DNA of 64,000 bases from Psychrobacillus vulpis (GTDB taxonomy: Bacteria > Bacillota > Bacilli > Bacillales_A > Planococcaceae). Shown here piece after piece: positions 9,508-18,358 of the stretch (position 1 is the stretch's first letter; each line of letters opens with the position of its first letter). The stretch lies in the NCBI RefSeq assembly GCF_006861825.1, contig NZ_VDGI01000010.1, positions 58,156 through 122,155 of the forward strand. Reading direction: 5' to 3'. The position numbers and the translations under genes are program-made. Under the pieces are notes generated by a model that had not been told where the DNA came from, ran no database searches, and saw nothing but the letters and a program-made list of their open reading frames with translations.

Positions 9508-10677
9508 ATGACAAAGAATCAATTGTACAGTACTGCTGTTGAACGATTAAATGAAGAACGCTTGTTAAGCTTATTTCTAGAGCTAGCAAAAATAAATGGT
9601 CCGAGTACTAAAGAACAACCTGTAGCTGATTATTTAGTAAATGTATTAACGGAACTTGGATTCACATTCGAATTTGACGAAGCACATAAAAATTTCAATG
9701 GAGAAGTAGGTAATTTAATCGCTTGGCGTGAAGGGACAGATTCGTCGATTCCTCCACTGTTCTTTTCCACGCATATGGATACTGTGCTACCAACTGAAGG
9801 TTTACAACCAGTTATAAAAGATGGTGTTATCTATTCTGATGGTACAACAATATTAGGTGCTGATGACCGAGCGGCATTGGCAGCCTATTTAGAAGCGGTT
9901 CGTGCAATTATTGAAAGTGAAGTTCCGCATGGACCAGTTGAGCTTGTTTTAACGGTTAATGAACAACCAGGTCTTGTTGGAGCTACATATATGGATTATA
10001 GCAAAGCCAAAAGTAAAGTTGGCTACATTTTCGATAGTAGCGGAGATGTTGGACAAATAATCTTAAAAGGTCCTTTTAGTAGTAGGATTTGGATGGAAGT
10101 TGAGGGAAACGCTGCGCATATCGCGCTAAATGCAGAAGAAGGAAATAGCGCATTTCTTATAGCTGCCGAGGGATTATTGAACATGAATCTTGGCACTATT
10201 GATAAAGAGACACTTGCCAATATTGGAATTATCGAAGGCGGTGAATTAACATCGATAATTCCTGGTTCAGTGACGGTTGCAGGTGAAGTTCGTAGTTTTT
10301 CGAAAGAAAAAATGGAAAAGCAACTTAAGCATATGGAGGAAGCAATGCAGAAAGCTGCTGAGAGAAAAGGCGGTAAAGTGAATGTTAGAATCGAAAAAAA
10401 ATATAGTGGATTTGATATTCCAAAAGATCATATTTTAACAAAAACGGTCGAATCAGCAGCTCACAATATTAACGTAAAACCTTTTCTTACAGAAACACTT
10501 GGTGGAGCAGATACGAATGTGTTAAATGAAAATGGTTTAACATGTCTTACTTTAGGTAATGGCTTCCAAAATATCCATTCATTTAGAGAATGCATAAGCG
10601 TAGAAAATTTAATAAACACAGGTAGACTAACGGTTGGTTTGATCGAACAATGGTATGAAAATCATAAACAAGCTTAA
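9508..10677 (+). CDS. M20-family metallohydrolase (tripeptidase T / YqjE-like) with altered metal ligand
   Basis: The 389-residue protein has the M20 layout. Expected di-zinc ligands are visible: H89 and D91 in STHMDTV, D119 in GADDR, D176 in FDSSGD, and H357 in NIHSF. A dimerisation domain is interrupted around AAHIALNAEEG. At the catalytic pair, relatives read EESG, but this protein reads NEQPG. The catalytic glutamate (E152) is kept while the neighbouring zinc-ligand glutamate is glutamine (Q153). AGGAGG lies 7 bases before the ATG. The gene sits between hutI and hutH, where hutG would be expected. It could be a peptidase freeing histidine from peptides, or an enzyme acting on the formimidoyl-glutamate product; sequence alone does not decide. 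Confidence 0.85.
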   Translation: MTKNQLYSTAVERLNEERLLSLFLELAKINGPSTKEQPVADYLVNVLTELGFTFEFDEAHKNFNGEVGNLIAWREGTDSSIPPLFFSTHMDTVLPTEGLQPVIKDGVIYSDGTTILGADDRAALAAYLEAVRAIIESEVPHGPVELVLTVNEQPGLVGATYMDYSKAKSKVGYIFDSSGDVGQIILKGPFSSRIWMEVEGNAAHIALNAEEGNSAFLIAAEGLLNMNLGTIDKETLANIGIIEGGELTSIIPGSVTVAGEVRSFSKEKMEKQLKHMEEAMQKAAERKGGKVNVRIEKKYSGFDIPKDHILTKTVESAAHNINVKPFLTETLGGADTNVLNENGLTCLTLGNGFQNIHSFRECISVENLINTGRLTVGLIEQWYENHKQA

Positions 10678-10699
10678 CAAATAAAAGGAGTGGTAATAA

Positions 10700-12238
10700 T
10701 TGAAGGGTGAAAGAACAGTCGAATTGGATAGACCTCTAGTAAACAACCAAGTTGCACTAGATGGGCTTACTTTAGATAGGTACAAAATAGAAAGTGTAGT
10801 TTATGGAAATGCAAAAGTGGTTGTTCCTGAAGATAGTCTATTACGAGTTCGCGCAAGTCGTGAACGCATAGAAAAACAGCTTAAAGATGGAAAGGTCATC
10901 TATGGTGTAAATACAGGATTCGGTAAGTTAAGTGATATTGAAATTGAAAAAGAAGATATAGCAAAACTGCAATTGAATTTACTGCGTGCAGATGCAGTAG
11001 GTGTTGGAGATCCGTTGCCAAAACCAGTTGTTAGAGCAATGATGGTTCTCCGTGCAAATGCACTGGCAAAAGGATTCTCGGGAATAAAAGAAGATACACT
11101 TTTGCTGTTGGTAGAGATGATTAATAAAGGTGTTCATCCAATTGTTCCTTGTAAAGGATCTGTTGGTGCAAGTGGTGATTTAGCACCGTTATCTCATATT
11201 GCAATTGTACTAATAGGGGAAGGGAAAGCTGAATATGATGGGGAAATTCTTTCGGGTGGAGAAGCACTGAAACGAGCGGGTTTAAAACCGGTTGTATTGG
11301 AAGCAAAAGAAGGTCTTGCCTTAATTAATGGAACACAGGCAATGACTGCGGTGGGGGTAGTAGCTCTAAATGAAGCAGAACGTGTTGGACTAGCTGCAGA
11401 TATGGCTGCTTGTTTAACGATGGAAGCGTTACAAGGAATTATTTCTGCTTTTGACAGTGAATTATTAGCTGTCCGTCCACATCCTGAACTAGAATTTGTT
11501 GCTTCCAGAATGAGAAACTGGTTGGAAGGAAGTAAGCGGATTACACACCAAGGGGAAATTCGAATGCAGGATGCCTATTCAATACGTTGCATACCTCAAG
11601 TACACGGAGCATCTTGGCAAGCGTTTAATTACGTAGAAGAAAGACTGAAGATTGAAATTAATTCAGCGACAGACAACCCGATTATTTTAGAAAGCGGAGA
11701 AATTATCTCAGGCGGACATTTCCATGGCCAACCGATTGCACTAGCAATGGATTTCTTAAAAGTAGGAGCGGCAGAATGGGCAAATATTTCGGAACGAAGA
11801 ACGGAACGACTTGTTAATCCACAATTAAGTGGATTGTCGCCTTTCTTAGCAGTAGACCCAGGCTTAGAATGTGGTTTGATGGTAGCACAATATGCAGCAG
11901 CTGCACTTGTTTCAGAGAATAAAGTACTTGCACATCCAGCGAGTGTTGACTCCATTCCGACATCTGCAAACCAAGAAGATCATGTTAGTATGGGAACAAT
12001 CGGATCTCGCCAAGCACGAGAAATTATTCATAACAGTGCGAGAGTAATAGCTATAGAGTTAATATGTGCTTCACAAGCCATTTACTTAGAAAAAGCTGAA
12101 AACCAATTGGCTCCAGCGACAAGAGACTATTTAGAAAGAGTAAGAAAAATATGCCCGCCGTTAGAAAGTGACCGAGCTATTTCAGAACAAATGGAAGAAC
12201 TGGCACAATATATTTTACGTGAAGACGTTTTACAATAG
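10700..12238 (+). CDS. hutH: Histidine ammonia-lyase
   Basis: The enzyme deaminates L-histidine to urocanate, step 1 of the pathway. The 512-residue protein carries the GSVGASGDLAPLSH motif in which A157-S158-G159 cyclise to the MIO cofactor, and the YGVNTGFG segment with the catalytic tyrosine. The start is TTG at 10700, preceded by AAAGGAG at a good distance. It is the last gene of the operon, and a strong terminator follows. The order U - transporter - I - M20 - H is very different from the hutPHUIGM order of B. subtilis. Confidence 0.97.
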   Translation: MKGERTVELDRPLVNNQVALDGLTLDRYKIESVVYGNAKVVVPEDSLLRVRASRERIEKQLKDGKVIYGVNTGFGKLSDIEIEKEDIAKLQLNLLRADAVGVGDPLPKPVVRAMMVLRANALAKGFSGIKEDTLLLLVEMINKGVHPIVPCKGSVGASGDLAPLSHIAIVLIGEGKAEYDGEILSGGEALKRAGLKPVVLEAKEGLALINGTQAMTAVGVVALNEAERVGLAADMAACLTMEALQGIISAFDSELLAVRPHPELEFVASRMRNWLEGSKRITHQGEIRMQDAYSIRCIPQVHGASWQAFNYVEERLKIEINSATDNPIILESGEIISGGHFHGQPIALAMDFLKVGAAEWANISERRTERLVNPQLSGLSPFLAVDPGLECGLMVAQYAAAALVSENKVLAHPASVDSIPTSANQEDHVSMGTIGSRQAREIIHNSARVIAIELICASQAIYLEKAENQLAPATRDYLERVRKICPPLESDRAISEQMEELAQYILREDVLQ

Positions 12239-12349
12239 ATAGCGATAGGCAGGAGGAATCGAGTAGTGTAATTGAAGTGAGACTTTGATCTTTTCTTATT
12301 CAAATTATCTAACGGCTTTAAACTTAAACTAAAGAGGGAAATGGGAAAG

Positions 12350-12383
12350 GAGGCTATGGAGTGAAATCCATAGCCTCTTTTTT
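12350..12383. terminator. Terminator between hutH and rpoN
   Basis: GAGGCTATGGA and TCCATAGCCTC form an 11-bp perfect stem with loop GTGAAA followed by TTTTTT. It ends the plus-strand hut operon and probably also serves the converging rpoN gene. Confidence 0.93.
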
Positions 12384-12390
12384 ATTTAGC

Positions 12391-13674
12391 TTAAACACTT
12401 ATCTCTTTCCGGAGACTGGAAGCAGGAATATTTAGTTCCTCTCGATACTTACTAATCGTTCTTCTAGATATTGTAATTCCTTTTTCCTTATTAAAATAAT
12501 CTGCAATTTTTTGGTCCGATAAAGGTTTGTATTTGTTTTCTTTCTCGATAAAGCTTTGTAAGAGTTCTTTCACCTCGCTTTGTGATATGGAGTTTCCGTC
12601 AACGGTTTCTAGTTTGGATGTAAACAACATTCTAAGATCAAAAGTGCCTCGTGGAGTTTGAATAACTTTATTCATCGTTGCTCTACTTACAGTTGATTCA
12701 TGCAAATCAATTTCAGCTGCGACTTCTTTTAAAGTTAATGGCTTCAGAGATCCTTCTCTAAAAAATAATTCTTGTTTTGCGACTAGTACTTCTACTATTT
12801 TCAATATGGTAATACGCCTTTGTTCAATACTACTTAACAGCCATTTATAGTTAGTGAATTGATTGTTAATATATTTTGATGTTTCATCCTTTTCTTTTAG
12901 TAGATTTGAATACTTAGAATTAAAATGGATATCCGGTAAATAGCTTTCATTTAAGAAATAAACTAGATTTCCATCCTTATATTCCACAATGATATCCGGA
13001 TTTAAATATTCTATTGAAGAATCCGTAATACCAAACCATGGTTTAGGATGAAGGGTCTGAATAAAATCATACAACTCTTTTACTTTCGCTAATGAAATTT
13101 TCATGCAACGAGCAATTTCGTTCCACTTTCTATTTGCTAATAAGTCTAGGTGGTTTTCTATTAGATTTTTTGCTAATTTTTCGTCTGGATAATCGTAATT
13201 TACTTGTAAAAGCAAACATTCTTTCAAATTTCTTGAGCCGATTCCGATAGGTCCAATCTGTTGAAGAAGATGGATTCCTCTCTCAATATCCGTATTATCA
13301 AATGGTTCATATTCTTTTAATTGTAAGTAGCCACTGTCATCCAAATTATGTATAAGGTAGTTAAGCAGTTTTAGATCTCGTTTATCTCTGTATAGAAACT
13401 TAGCTTCTTCGAATAATTTTTCTCTCATTCCTATGTCATTACTTTTAACAAAGTCAATGAGCTGCTGAGATGAATTGGTTGATGTTGTTTTTCCACGCAT
13501 TCTTTCTTCATCAAGAGGTCGTTCTTTCAGTTCTATTAAGGGGTTTTCTAACTCTTGATCTTTTATATATTGGTAAAGATCGTAAGTCGAGTACTGTAGT
13601 AATTCAATGGCCTGTCTTAATTGAAAAGTCATGATTAAACTTAGTTCTTGACTTTGCTTGAGAACGAGCTCCAT
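12391..13674 (-). CDS. rpoN: RNA polymerase sigma-54 factor
   Basis: This 427-residue sigma-54 (SigL in B. subtilis) directs polymerase to -24/-12 promoters and needs an AAA+ activator. Region I is the glutamine- and leucine-rich head (LKQSQELSLIMTFQLRQAIELL). The core-binding region follows, and the RpoN box SRRTISKYRE is at 403-412 near the C-terminus. I place the start at 13674 because AGGAGG lies just before it; an in-frame ATG 15 bases upstream overlaps that ribosome site. It converges with the hut operon, which carries a consensus sigma-54 promoter. A cre-like operator lies 34 bases ahead of the start codon. Confidence 0.97.
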   Translation of the reverse strand: MELVLKQSQELSLIMTFQLRQAIELLQYSTYDLYQYIKDQELENPLIELKERPLDEERMRGKTTSTNSSQQLIDFVKSNDIGMREKLFEEAKFLYRDKRDLKLLNYLIHNLDDSGYLQLKEYEPFDNTDIERGIHLLQQIGPIGIGSRNLKECLLLQVNYDYPDEKLAKNLIENHLDLLANRKWNEIARCMKISLAKVKELYDFIQTLHPKPWFGITDSSIEYLNPDIIVEYKDGNLVYFLNESYLPDIHFNSKYSNLLKEKDETSKYINNQFTNYKWLLSSIEQRRITILKIVEVLVAKQELFFREGSLKPLTLKEVAAEIDLHESTVSRATMNKVIQTPRGTFDLRMLFTSKLETVDGNSISQSEVKELLQSFIEKENKYKPLSDQKIADYFNKEKGITISRRTISKYREELNIPASSLRKEISV

Positions 13675-13707
13675 AGTTTTCCTCCTCATTAAACCTTCTA
13701 GTTAACT

Positions 13708-13721
13708 GAAAACGTTTACAA
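13708..13721. promoter_or_regulatory. cre-like catabolite-control operator upstream of rpoN
   Basis: TGAAAACGTTTACA matches the CcpA operator consensus TGnAAnCGnTnnCA at every fixed position. It lies between the rpoN start codon and its likely promoter. B. subtilis sigL is known to be repressed by CcpA through a roadblock at such a site, so the same control is likely here. Confidence 0.75.
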
Positions 13722-13932
13722 ATGATTTTTATTTCCTATTATACTACGTATTTTTATACTTATCGATATAAAGATAGAATATTTAGAATAGAGTGAATTA
13801 GGAATTTTTGATATTTTTTTGAATTACTAGAACTTTTAGCCTATGCTTTATTTTTAATAAAATTTATTTATGATACAATGACGTGATTACTATAATACAA
13901 TTCTACAGAATATGTGAGGAAGAAAACTTTAT

Positions 13933-15081
13933 ATGAAAGAACAAAATTCGTTAAAAAGCTTTAATTTTTTGTACTTTGGACTACTTGCTATGTTTATCCC
14001 CTTTCTTCCAATATATCTTGCTGAACAGGGATTGGATCCAGGGCAAATTGGCTTTATTATTGGTACTGGAGGTTTTGTGACAATTATTGCACAGCCTTTA
14101 TGGGGGATGATTAGTGATAAGATTAGGACAATACGTAAAGTATTATTAGTACTACTATTTTTCTCAACTGTAATGGGTTATTTTCTATATGACTCGAGTG
14201 GTTATCTCCAACTTATCATATTCGCAATGCTGCTTTATTTCTTTTTAATGCCAATTGATCCTTTAACGGAAAGTCTTAATTTTTCTATATCAGAGGCAAA
14301 TAAAATTAGTTATGGATCTATTCGTACATACGGTGCATTAGGCTATGCAGTAGTTTCATTACTTACTGGATATGTAATATCTTATTTCGGTGCACATAGT
14401 ATGGCGTATCTGTTTGTAGGTATTGGAATTGTTAGCCTAATTGTGTGTTGGATGATGCCTGACGCACCAGTTACAGGTAAACCAGTTACATTAAGTAGTC
14501 TTAAACAATTTTTAAGAAATAAAGAGACACTTCTATTTTTACTGTTAGTCTTTATCTGTTCTGTACCAGCTAGAATGAATGATGTTTTCCTTGGAGTATA
14601 TATTCGTGAGCTCGGCGGAGGGGCAGAGTTGTTAGGTCAAGCATGGTTCCTTGCCGCTGGAAGTGAAATTATAGTGTTTGCCCTAAGCTATTGGTGGCTT
14701 CGAAAAGGAAAAGAACTAATCATTATTTCATTCGCAACAACGTTTTATTTTATTCGTTTTTTCATTTCCGCTTGGATTACTGATCCTAATCTCCTAGCAT
14801 ATTTGCAAATCATGCAATTGTTAACCTTTCCTATTTTTTACTCAGCTGCTATTCAGTATCTATATCGGATAGTTCCTGTCGAATGGCGAGCTACAGGGCA
14901 AACCGTTTTGGCACTATTGTTCTTTGGAGTATCTGGTATCTTTGCGTCGTATTTAGGAGGAGCTGTATACGAATCTTTTGGTGGAAAAATTTTGTATTTA
15001 TCTATTTCTTCGATGTCTTTTCTCGGATTGATAGTTGGTTTGATTCTATATGGGATATATGGAAGAAAGTCTGTAGATTGA
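13933..15081 (+). CDS. MFS transporter (MFS_1-like)
   Basis: The 382-residue protein has about 12 hydrophobic spans and the major-facilitator signature between helices 2 and 3 (LWGMISDKIRTIRKV). It begins FNFLYFGLLAMFIPFLPIYL, like the LacY/NupG-type MFS_1-like family (YwbF-type in Bacillus). Substrate is unknown. It is divergent from rpoN and has its own terminator, so it is probably a single-gene unit. Confidence 0.85.
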   Translation: MKEQNSLKSFNFLYFGLLAMFIPFLPIYLAEQGLDPGQIGFIIGTGGFVTIIAQPLWGMISDKIRTIRKVLLVLLFFSTVMGYFLYDSSGYLQLIIFAMLLYFFLMPIDPLTESLNFSISEANKISYGSIRTYGALGYAVVSLLTGYVISYFGAHSMAYLFVGIGIVSLIVCWMMPDAPVTGKPVTLSSLKQFLRNKETLLFLLLVFICSVPARMNDVFLGVYIRELGGGAELLGQAWFLAAGSEIIVFALSYWWLRKGKELIIISFATTFYFIRFFISAWITDPNLLAYLQIMQLLTFPIFYSAAIQYLYRIVPVEWRATGQTVLALLFFGVSGIFASYLGGAVYESFGGKILYLSISSMSFLGLIVGLILYGIYGRKSVD

Positions 15082-15114
15082 ATGCGAATCGCTGTCAAAA
15101 TAATGTTATTTATC

Positions 15115-15146
15115 AAGCAATGCCGATGTCTGGTATTGCTTTTTTT
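15115..15146 (+). terminator. Terminator of the MFS gene
   Basis: AAGCAATGCC pairs with GGTATTGCTT (one G-U) and is followed by TTTTTT, 34 bases after the stop codon. Confidence 0.88.
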
Positions 15147-15269
15147 AAGCTGATTTTTGGATTTTAACAGCTTTCTTCTAGCGCTTTAGTTCTTTTCCTT
15201 AAAAGAAAAAAGGAGATTTCCAACACAAAAGAGAAATTTTAAAAAGATATAATAGGTGGAGGTTGTTTT

Positions 15270-15503
15270 ATGGATAATATTGATAAAAGAAAACGCTTAG
15301 AAGATAACCCATTTAGTTATCAAATTACAAAAAATAAGACGGTTTTTCTTGAGTATCATGGAAAGCAAATAAAAATTTTGAAAGGGAAAGATGCGGAGAA
15401 ATTTTTAGAAAGAATAGAAGAGGCGGAAAATGAAAAAGAAGTACAGTTAATTTTGGCGAAAATAACAGGGAATTTTAAAAGAGGAAATGAACGTAGGAAA
15501 TAG
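15270..15503 (+). CDS. Small conserved hypothetical protein (77 aa)
   Basis: The protein runs from a polar head through PFSYQITKNKTVFLEYHGKQ to a helical lysine/glutamate-rich tail ending KITGNFKRGNE. The pattern PFxYxxTK...KGKxAEKFLxxIE...TGNFKxGNE recurs in small unannotated proteins of Bacillales as I remember them; no function is known to me. GGTGGAGG lies 8 bases before the ATG. It lies 17 bases upstream of the DUF402 gene in the same orientation and is probably co-transcribed with it. Confidence 0.75.
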   Translation: MDNIDKRKRLEDNPFSYQITKNKTVFLEYHGKQIKILKGKDAEKFLERIEEAENEKEVQLILAKITGNFKRGNERRK

Positions 15504-15520
15504 AGGTTGGGGGGACAAGG

Positions 15521-16060
15521 ATGTTTAGGAGATATGGGGATCGTTCAGAGTGGAAGAGGATTGTTAAAAGAGAGTACGCACAAACTTTCATAGAGTCAAA
15601 AGAGTTTACTGGATATATTACACTATTAAAACTAATTCAAGTTACGGAACCGCTATGGGTACTGTACGGAGAAAAAAGGGTTTGTATCGTAGATAATGGT
15701 TTTATGTGGCTACAGCATTTCCCAATAGGTAAAAATTATTCGGTAACTACTATGTTTAATGCCAAGGGAGAAATTGTCCAATGGTATATCGATATATGTT
15801 ACGCAATTGGAATCGAAAACAATATACCTTGGGTGGATGACTTGATACTTGATATTGTGGTGTTGCCTTCAGGAGAAATTATACATTTGGATGAAGATGA
15901 GCTGGAGGAGGCACTTGAAAAAGGTAGCATTGATCAGGCGATGTATGATCTAGCTTGGAATGAATCAAATAGAATTACTGCTTGTATTATGGAAGGGAAA
16001 TTCAATTTGCTTCACTTTTCAAAAGAGCATAAGAATTCTTTAGTAGAAAAACTTCAGTAA
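15521..16060 (+). CDS. DUF402 domain protein
   Basis: The 179-residue protein has a beta-rich barrel-like fold prediction and the DUF402/FomD-like signature: WYIDICYAIG, then DLILDIVVLPSG, then HLDEDELEEALEKGSID. The conserved acidic residues in these segments resemble the divalent-metal site of the nucleoside tri- and diphosphate phosphatases of this family (B. subtilis Ntdp). A phosphatase role on nucleotides is therefore possible but unproven. A GGGGG ribosome site precedes the ATG. The GrpB-Nudix gene starts 19 bases after the stop. Confidence 0.8.
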   Translation: MFRRYGDRSEWKRIVKREYAQTFIESKEFTGYITLLKLIQVTEPLWVLYGEKRVCIVDNGFMWLQHFPIGKNYSVTTMFNAKGEIVQWYIDICYAIGIENNIPWVDDLILDIVVLPSGEIIHLDEDELEEALEKGSIDQAMYDLAWNESNRITACIMEGKFNLLHFSKEHKNSLVEKLQ

Positions 16061-16079
16061 AAATTTTAGGAGGATATGG

Positions 16080-17105
16080 ATGCGTAAAGTAGAAGTAGTG
16101 GCATTTACAAATGATTGGAAGAAAAGCTTTCTTGAAGAAGTAATTCGGCTTCAAAAGATTTTTGACACAGAGGTAATAGCTATTCACCATATAGGGAGTA
16201 CTTCTGTAAATGACTTATGTGCAAAGCCGATTATTGATATGTTACCAGTTGTTCGTGATATTCATAAGGTGGATACATTTAACGATGCAATGATTGCTAT
16301 CGGGTATGAACCAAAAGGAGAAAATGGACTTCCTGGACGTAGGTATTTCCAAAAAGGAGGAGACAAAAGAACACATCATGTGCATATATATGAGGAAGGT
16401 AATACAGAAATTGAACGTCATCTTGCCTTTCGGGACTACTTACGAGCACATATGGATGTTGCAAAAGAGTATGGAGAATTGAAAAAAGCATTATCCAAGA
16501 AGTTTCCGTTTGATATTGAATCGTATATCAATGGTAAAGAACAATTAGCTTCAGAGATAGAACTAAAAGCAATCGAATGGTATAAAAATCTCGCAAAAGA
16601 TAAAAAATTTCATCGTGCATTTGGCGTCTATGGTATTTGTGTACAAAACAGCAAGTTACTCGTAGTTAACAAAAACGGTGGTCCTTATATAAATCGGTAT
16701 GATCTCCCAGGAGGTAGTTTAGAAGATAATGAAAGTTTGGAAACAGGTATAAAAAGAGAGTTTTTGGAGGAGACAGGTTTTGAAGTGGAAGTTGTTAATA
16801 AAATTGGGGTAGCTGATTTCATGGTTTCGTCGGACTGGAGGGGTTTAACTGATGTTCATCATATTGCTGTGTACTATTTTGTAAAGCAAACAGGTGGTTC
16901 AATAACAGAACCTCTTCAGTTCGAAGGGCAGGACTCACTTGGAGCAGATTGGGTATCAGCAGAAGAAGTTTCTGAAGAAAATGCTTCTCCAATAGTGTTG
17001 AAAGCATTTGAATGGTTAAAAACAAATGAATTAGGATTATATGCCGACTATTATTTCGAGTGGAAGGTTAAGAAGAATAAAGAGTGTATATTAACTGAAT
17101 TGTAA
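16080..17105 (+). CDS. GrpB-family / Nudix hydrolase fusion protein
   Basis: Residues 1-170 form a GrpB (UPF0157) nucleotidyltransferase-like domain: HHIGSTSVNDLCAKPIIDM, then RTHHVHIY, then HLAFRDYLRAH. Residues about 178-330 form a Nudix hydrolase. Its box fits GX5EX7REUXEEXGU exactly, from G212 and E218 to REFLEETGF (226-234). These are usually separate proteins. The frame is continuous through the joint near residue 172, so this is a true fusion rather than two genes. GrpB proteins have no firm function; Nudix enzymes cleave nucleoside-diphosphate compounds. TAGGAGG precedes the ATG. The upstream DUF402 gene may add a second nucleotide hydrolase to the same operon. Confidence 0.88.
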   Translation: MRKVEVVAFTNDWKKSFLEEVIRLQKIFDTEVIAIHHIGSTSVNDLCAKPIIDMLPVVRDIHKVDTFNDAMIAIGYEPKGENGLPGRRYFQKGGDKRTHHVHIYEEGNTEIERHLAFRDYLRAHMDVAKEYGELKKALSKKFPFDIESYINGKEQLASEIELKAIEWYKNLAKDKKFHRAFGVYGICVQNSKLLVVNKNGGPYINRYDLPGGSLEDNESLETGIKREFLEETGFEVEVVNKIGVADFMVSSDWRGLTDVHHIAVYYFVKQTGGSITEPLQFEGQDSLGADWVSAEEVSEENASPIVLKAFEWLKTNELGLYADYYFEWKVKKNKECILTEL

Positions 17106-17143
17106 AAATGTAATTATTAAATGTAATGAAAGAGGTGGCGTGA

Positions 17144-18220
17144 ATGCCCGTAAATGCAATGTTAAAAAATATGAAACTGGAAATCCCGATTATTCAAGCC
17201 CCAATGGCTGGAGGTATAACAACTTCTAATTTAGTAGCTGCCGTTTCCAATAACGGAGCTCTCGGAATGATTGCAGCTGGTTATATGAGTCCAATTCAAT
17301 TAAGGGAACAAATCAGAGAAGTGAAGCTGTTAACGACCAATAATTTTGGTGTAAATTTATTTGTTCCAAATGAATTTCATCTTAGCAATACCGAAATGGA
17401 ATTAGCAAACCAGTTATTGTTACCATATCGGGATGCTTTACATATACACAACGAAAATATGTCCCTACCAAATGTAGATGATGCATTTCAAACTTTCAAA
17501 GAGCAAATACAAGTTCTTATAGAAGAAAAAGTTCCTATCTGTTCATTTACATTTGGTGTCCCTACTTTAGATATGATTCAACAGTTAAAACAACAAGGCA
17601 TTATATTAATAGGAACTGCTACAACAGTTGCAGAAGCAATAGCTATAGAAGACTTAGCAATGGATGCTGTAGTAGTGCAAGGAAGTGAAGCAGGAGGTCA
17701 TAGAGGAAACTTCCTTGGTAACCATGAGGAAAGTTTAATCGGTTTAATGTCGCTAATCCCACAAGTTGCAAATAATGTTACTATTCCAGTTATTGCAGCA
17801 GGTGGGATTATGGATGGAAGAGGACTAATGGCTGCTTTATGTTTAGGAGCAAGTGCTGTCCAAATGGGTACAGCTTTTTTAACTTGTGAAGAAAGCGGAG
17901 CACATTCCCTTCATAAAAAGTCTATTATGGAGTCAAAAGGAAATGACACAGTATTAACTAAGGCTTTTTCTGGTAAATGGGCGAGAGGAATTACAAATAA
18001 ATTTATAGAAGAAATGAAACAACACGAAGAATCTTTTCCAAATTTTCCGGTTCAAAACACTCTTACCCAATCGATTCGAAAAGCCGCTTCAGAGCAAAAT
18101 AATAAAGATTTCATGTCACTTTGGTCGGGCCAGAGCACAACTCTTGCTAAAAGAGAGACTGTACAATCACTCATTAAGCGAGTTATGGATGAAGCTAGAA
18201 ATATTAATATACGTGTATAA
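17144..18220 (+). CDS. Nitronate monooxygenase family flavoprotein
   Basis: The 358-residue TIM-barrel FMN protein opens with PIIQAPMAGGITTSNLVAAV, the phosphate/flavin-binding start of the NMO/2-nitropropane dioxygenase family. It carries VVQGSEAGGHRG with the catalytic histidine (H186), and later AAGGIMDGRGLMAAL plus GASAVQMGTAFL. Members oxidise alkyl nitronates such as propionate-3-nitronate; FabK enoyl reductases share the fold but differ in context and length. AGAGGTGG lies 5 bases before the ATG. It is the last gene before a repeat-filled gap. Confidence 0.87.
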   Translation: MPVNAMLKNMKLEIPIIQAPMAGGITTSNLVAAVSNNGALGMIAAGYMSPIQLREQIREVKLLTTNNFGVNLFVPNEFHLSNTEMELANQLLLPYRDALHIHNENMSLPNVDDAFQTFKEQIQVLIEEKVPICSFTFGVPTLDMIQQLKQQGIILIGTATTVAEAIAIEDLAMDAVVVQGSEAGGHRGNFLGNHEESLIGLMSLIPQVANNVTIPVIAAGGIMDGRGLMAALCLGASAVQMGTAFLTCEESGAHSLHKKSIMESKGNDTVLTKAFSGKWARGITNKFIEEMKQHEESFPNFPVQNTLTQSIRKAASEQNNKDFMSLWSGQSTTLAKRETVQSLIKRVMDEARNINIRV

Positions 18221-18358
18221 AGGCAAGGGAGGCCACTGAAAAACTCAAAATTATTATTTTTATAGGAACTATGTGCTGTATTTCATTTAAAGAATTTAGC
18301 GCGACGCATGAGACTCCTGCGGGAAAGCGAGACAGACGAGACCCCGCACGAAGCAGAG

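Noticed and set aside
14883..15167. 94-codon plus-strand ORF overlapping the end of the MFS gene
   Set aside because: Alternate frame of the MFS gene, without a ribosome site, extending into the terminator.
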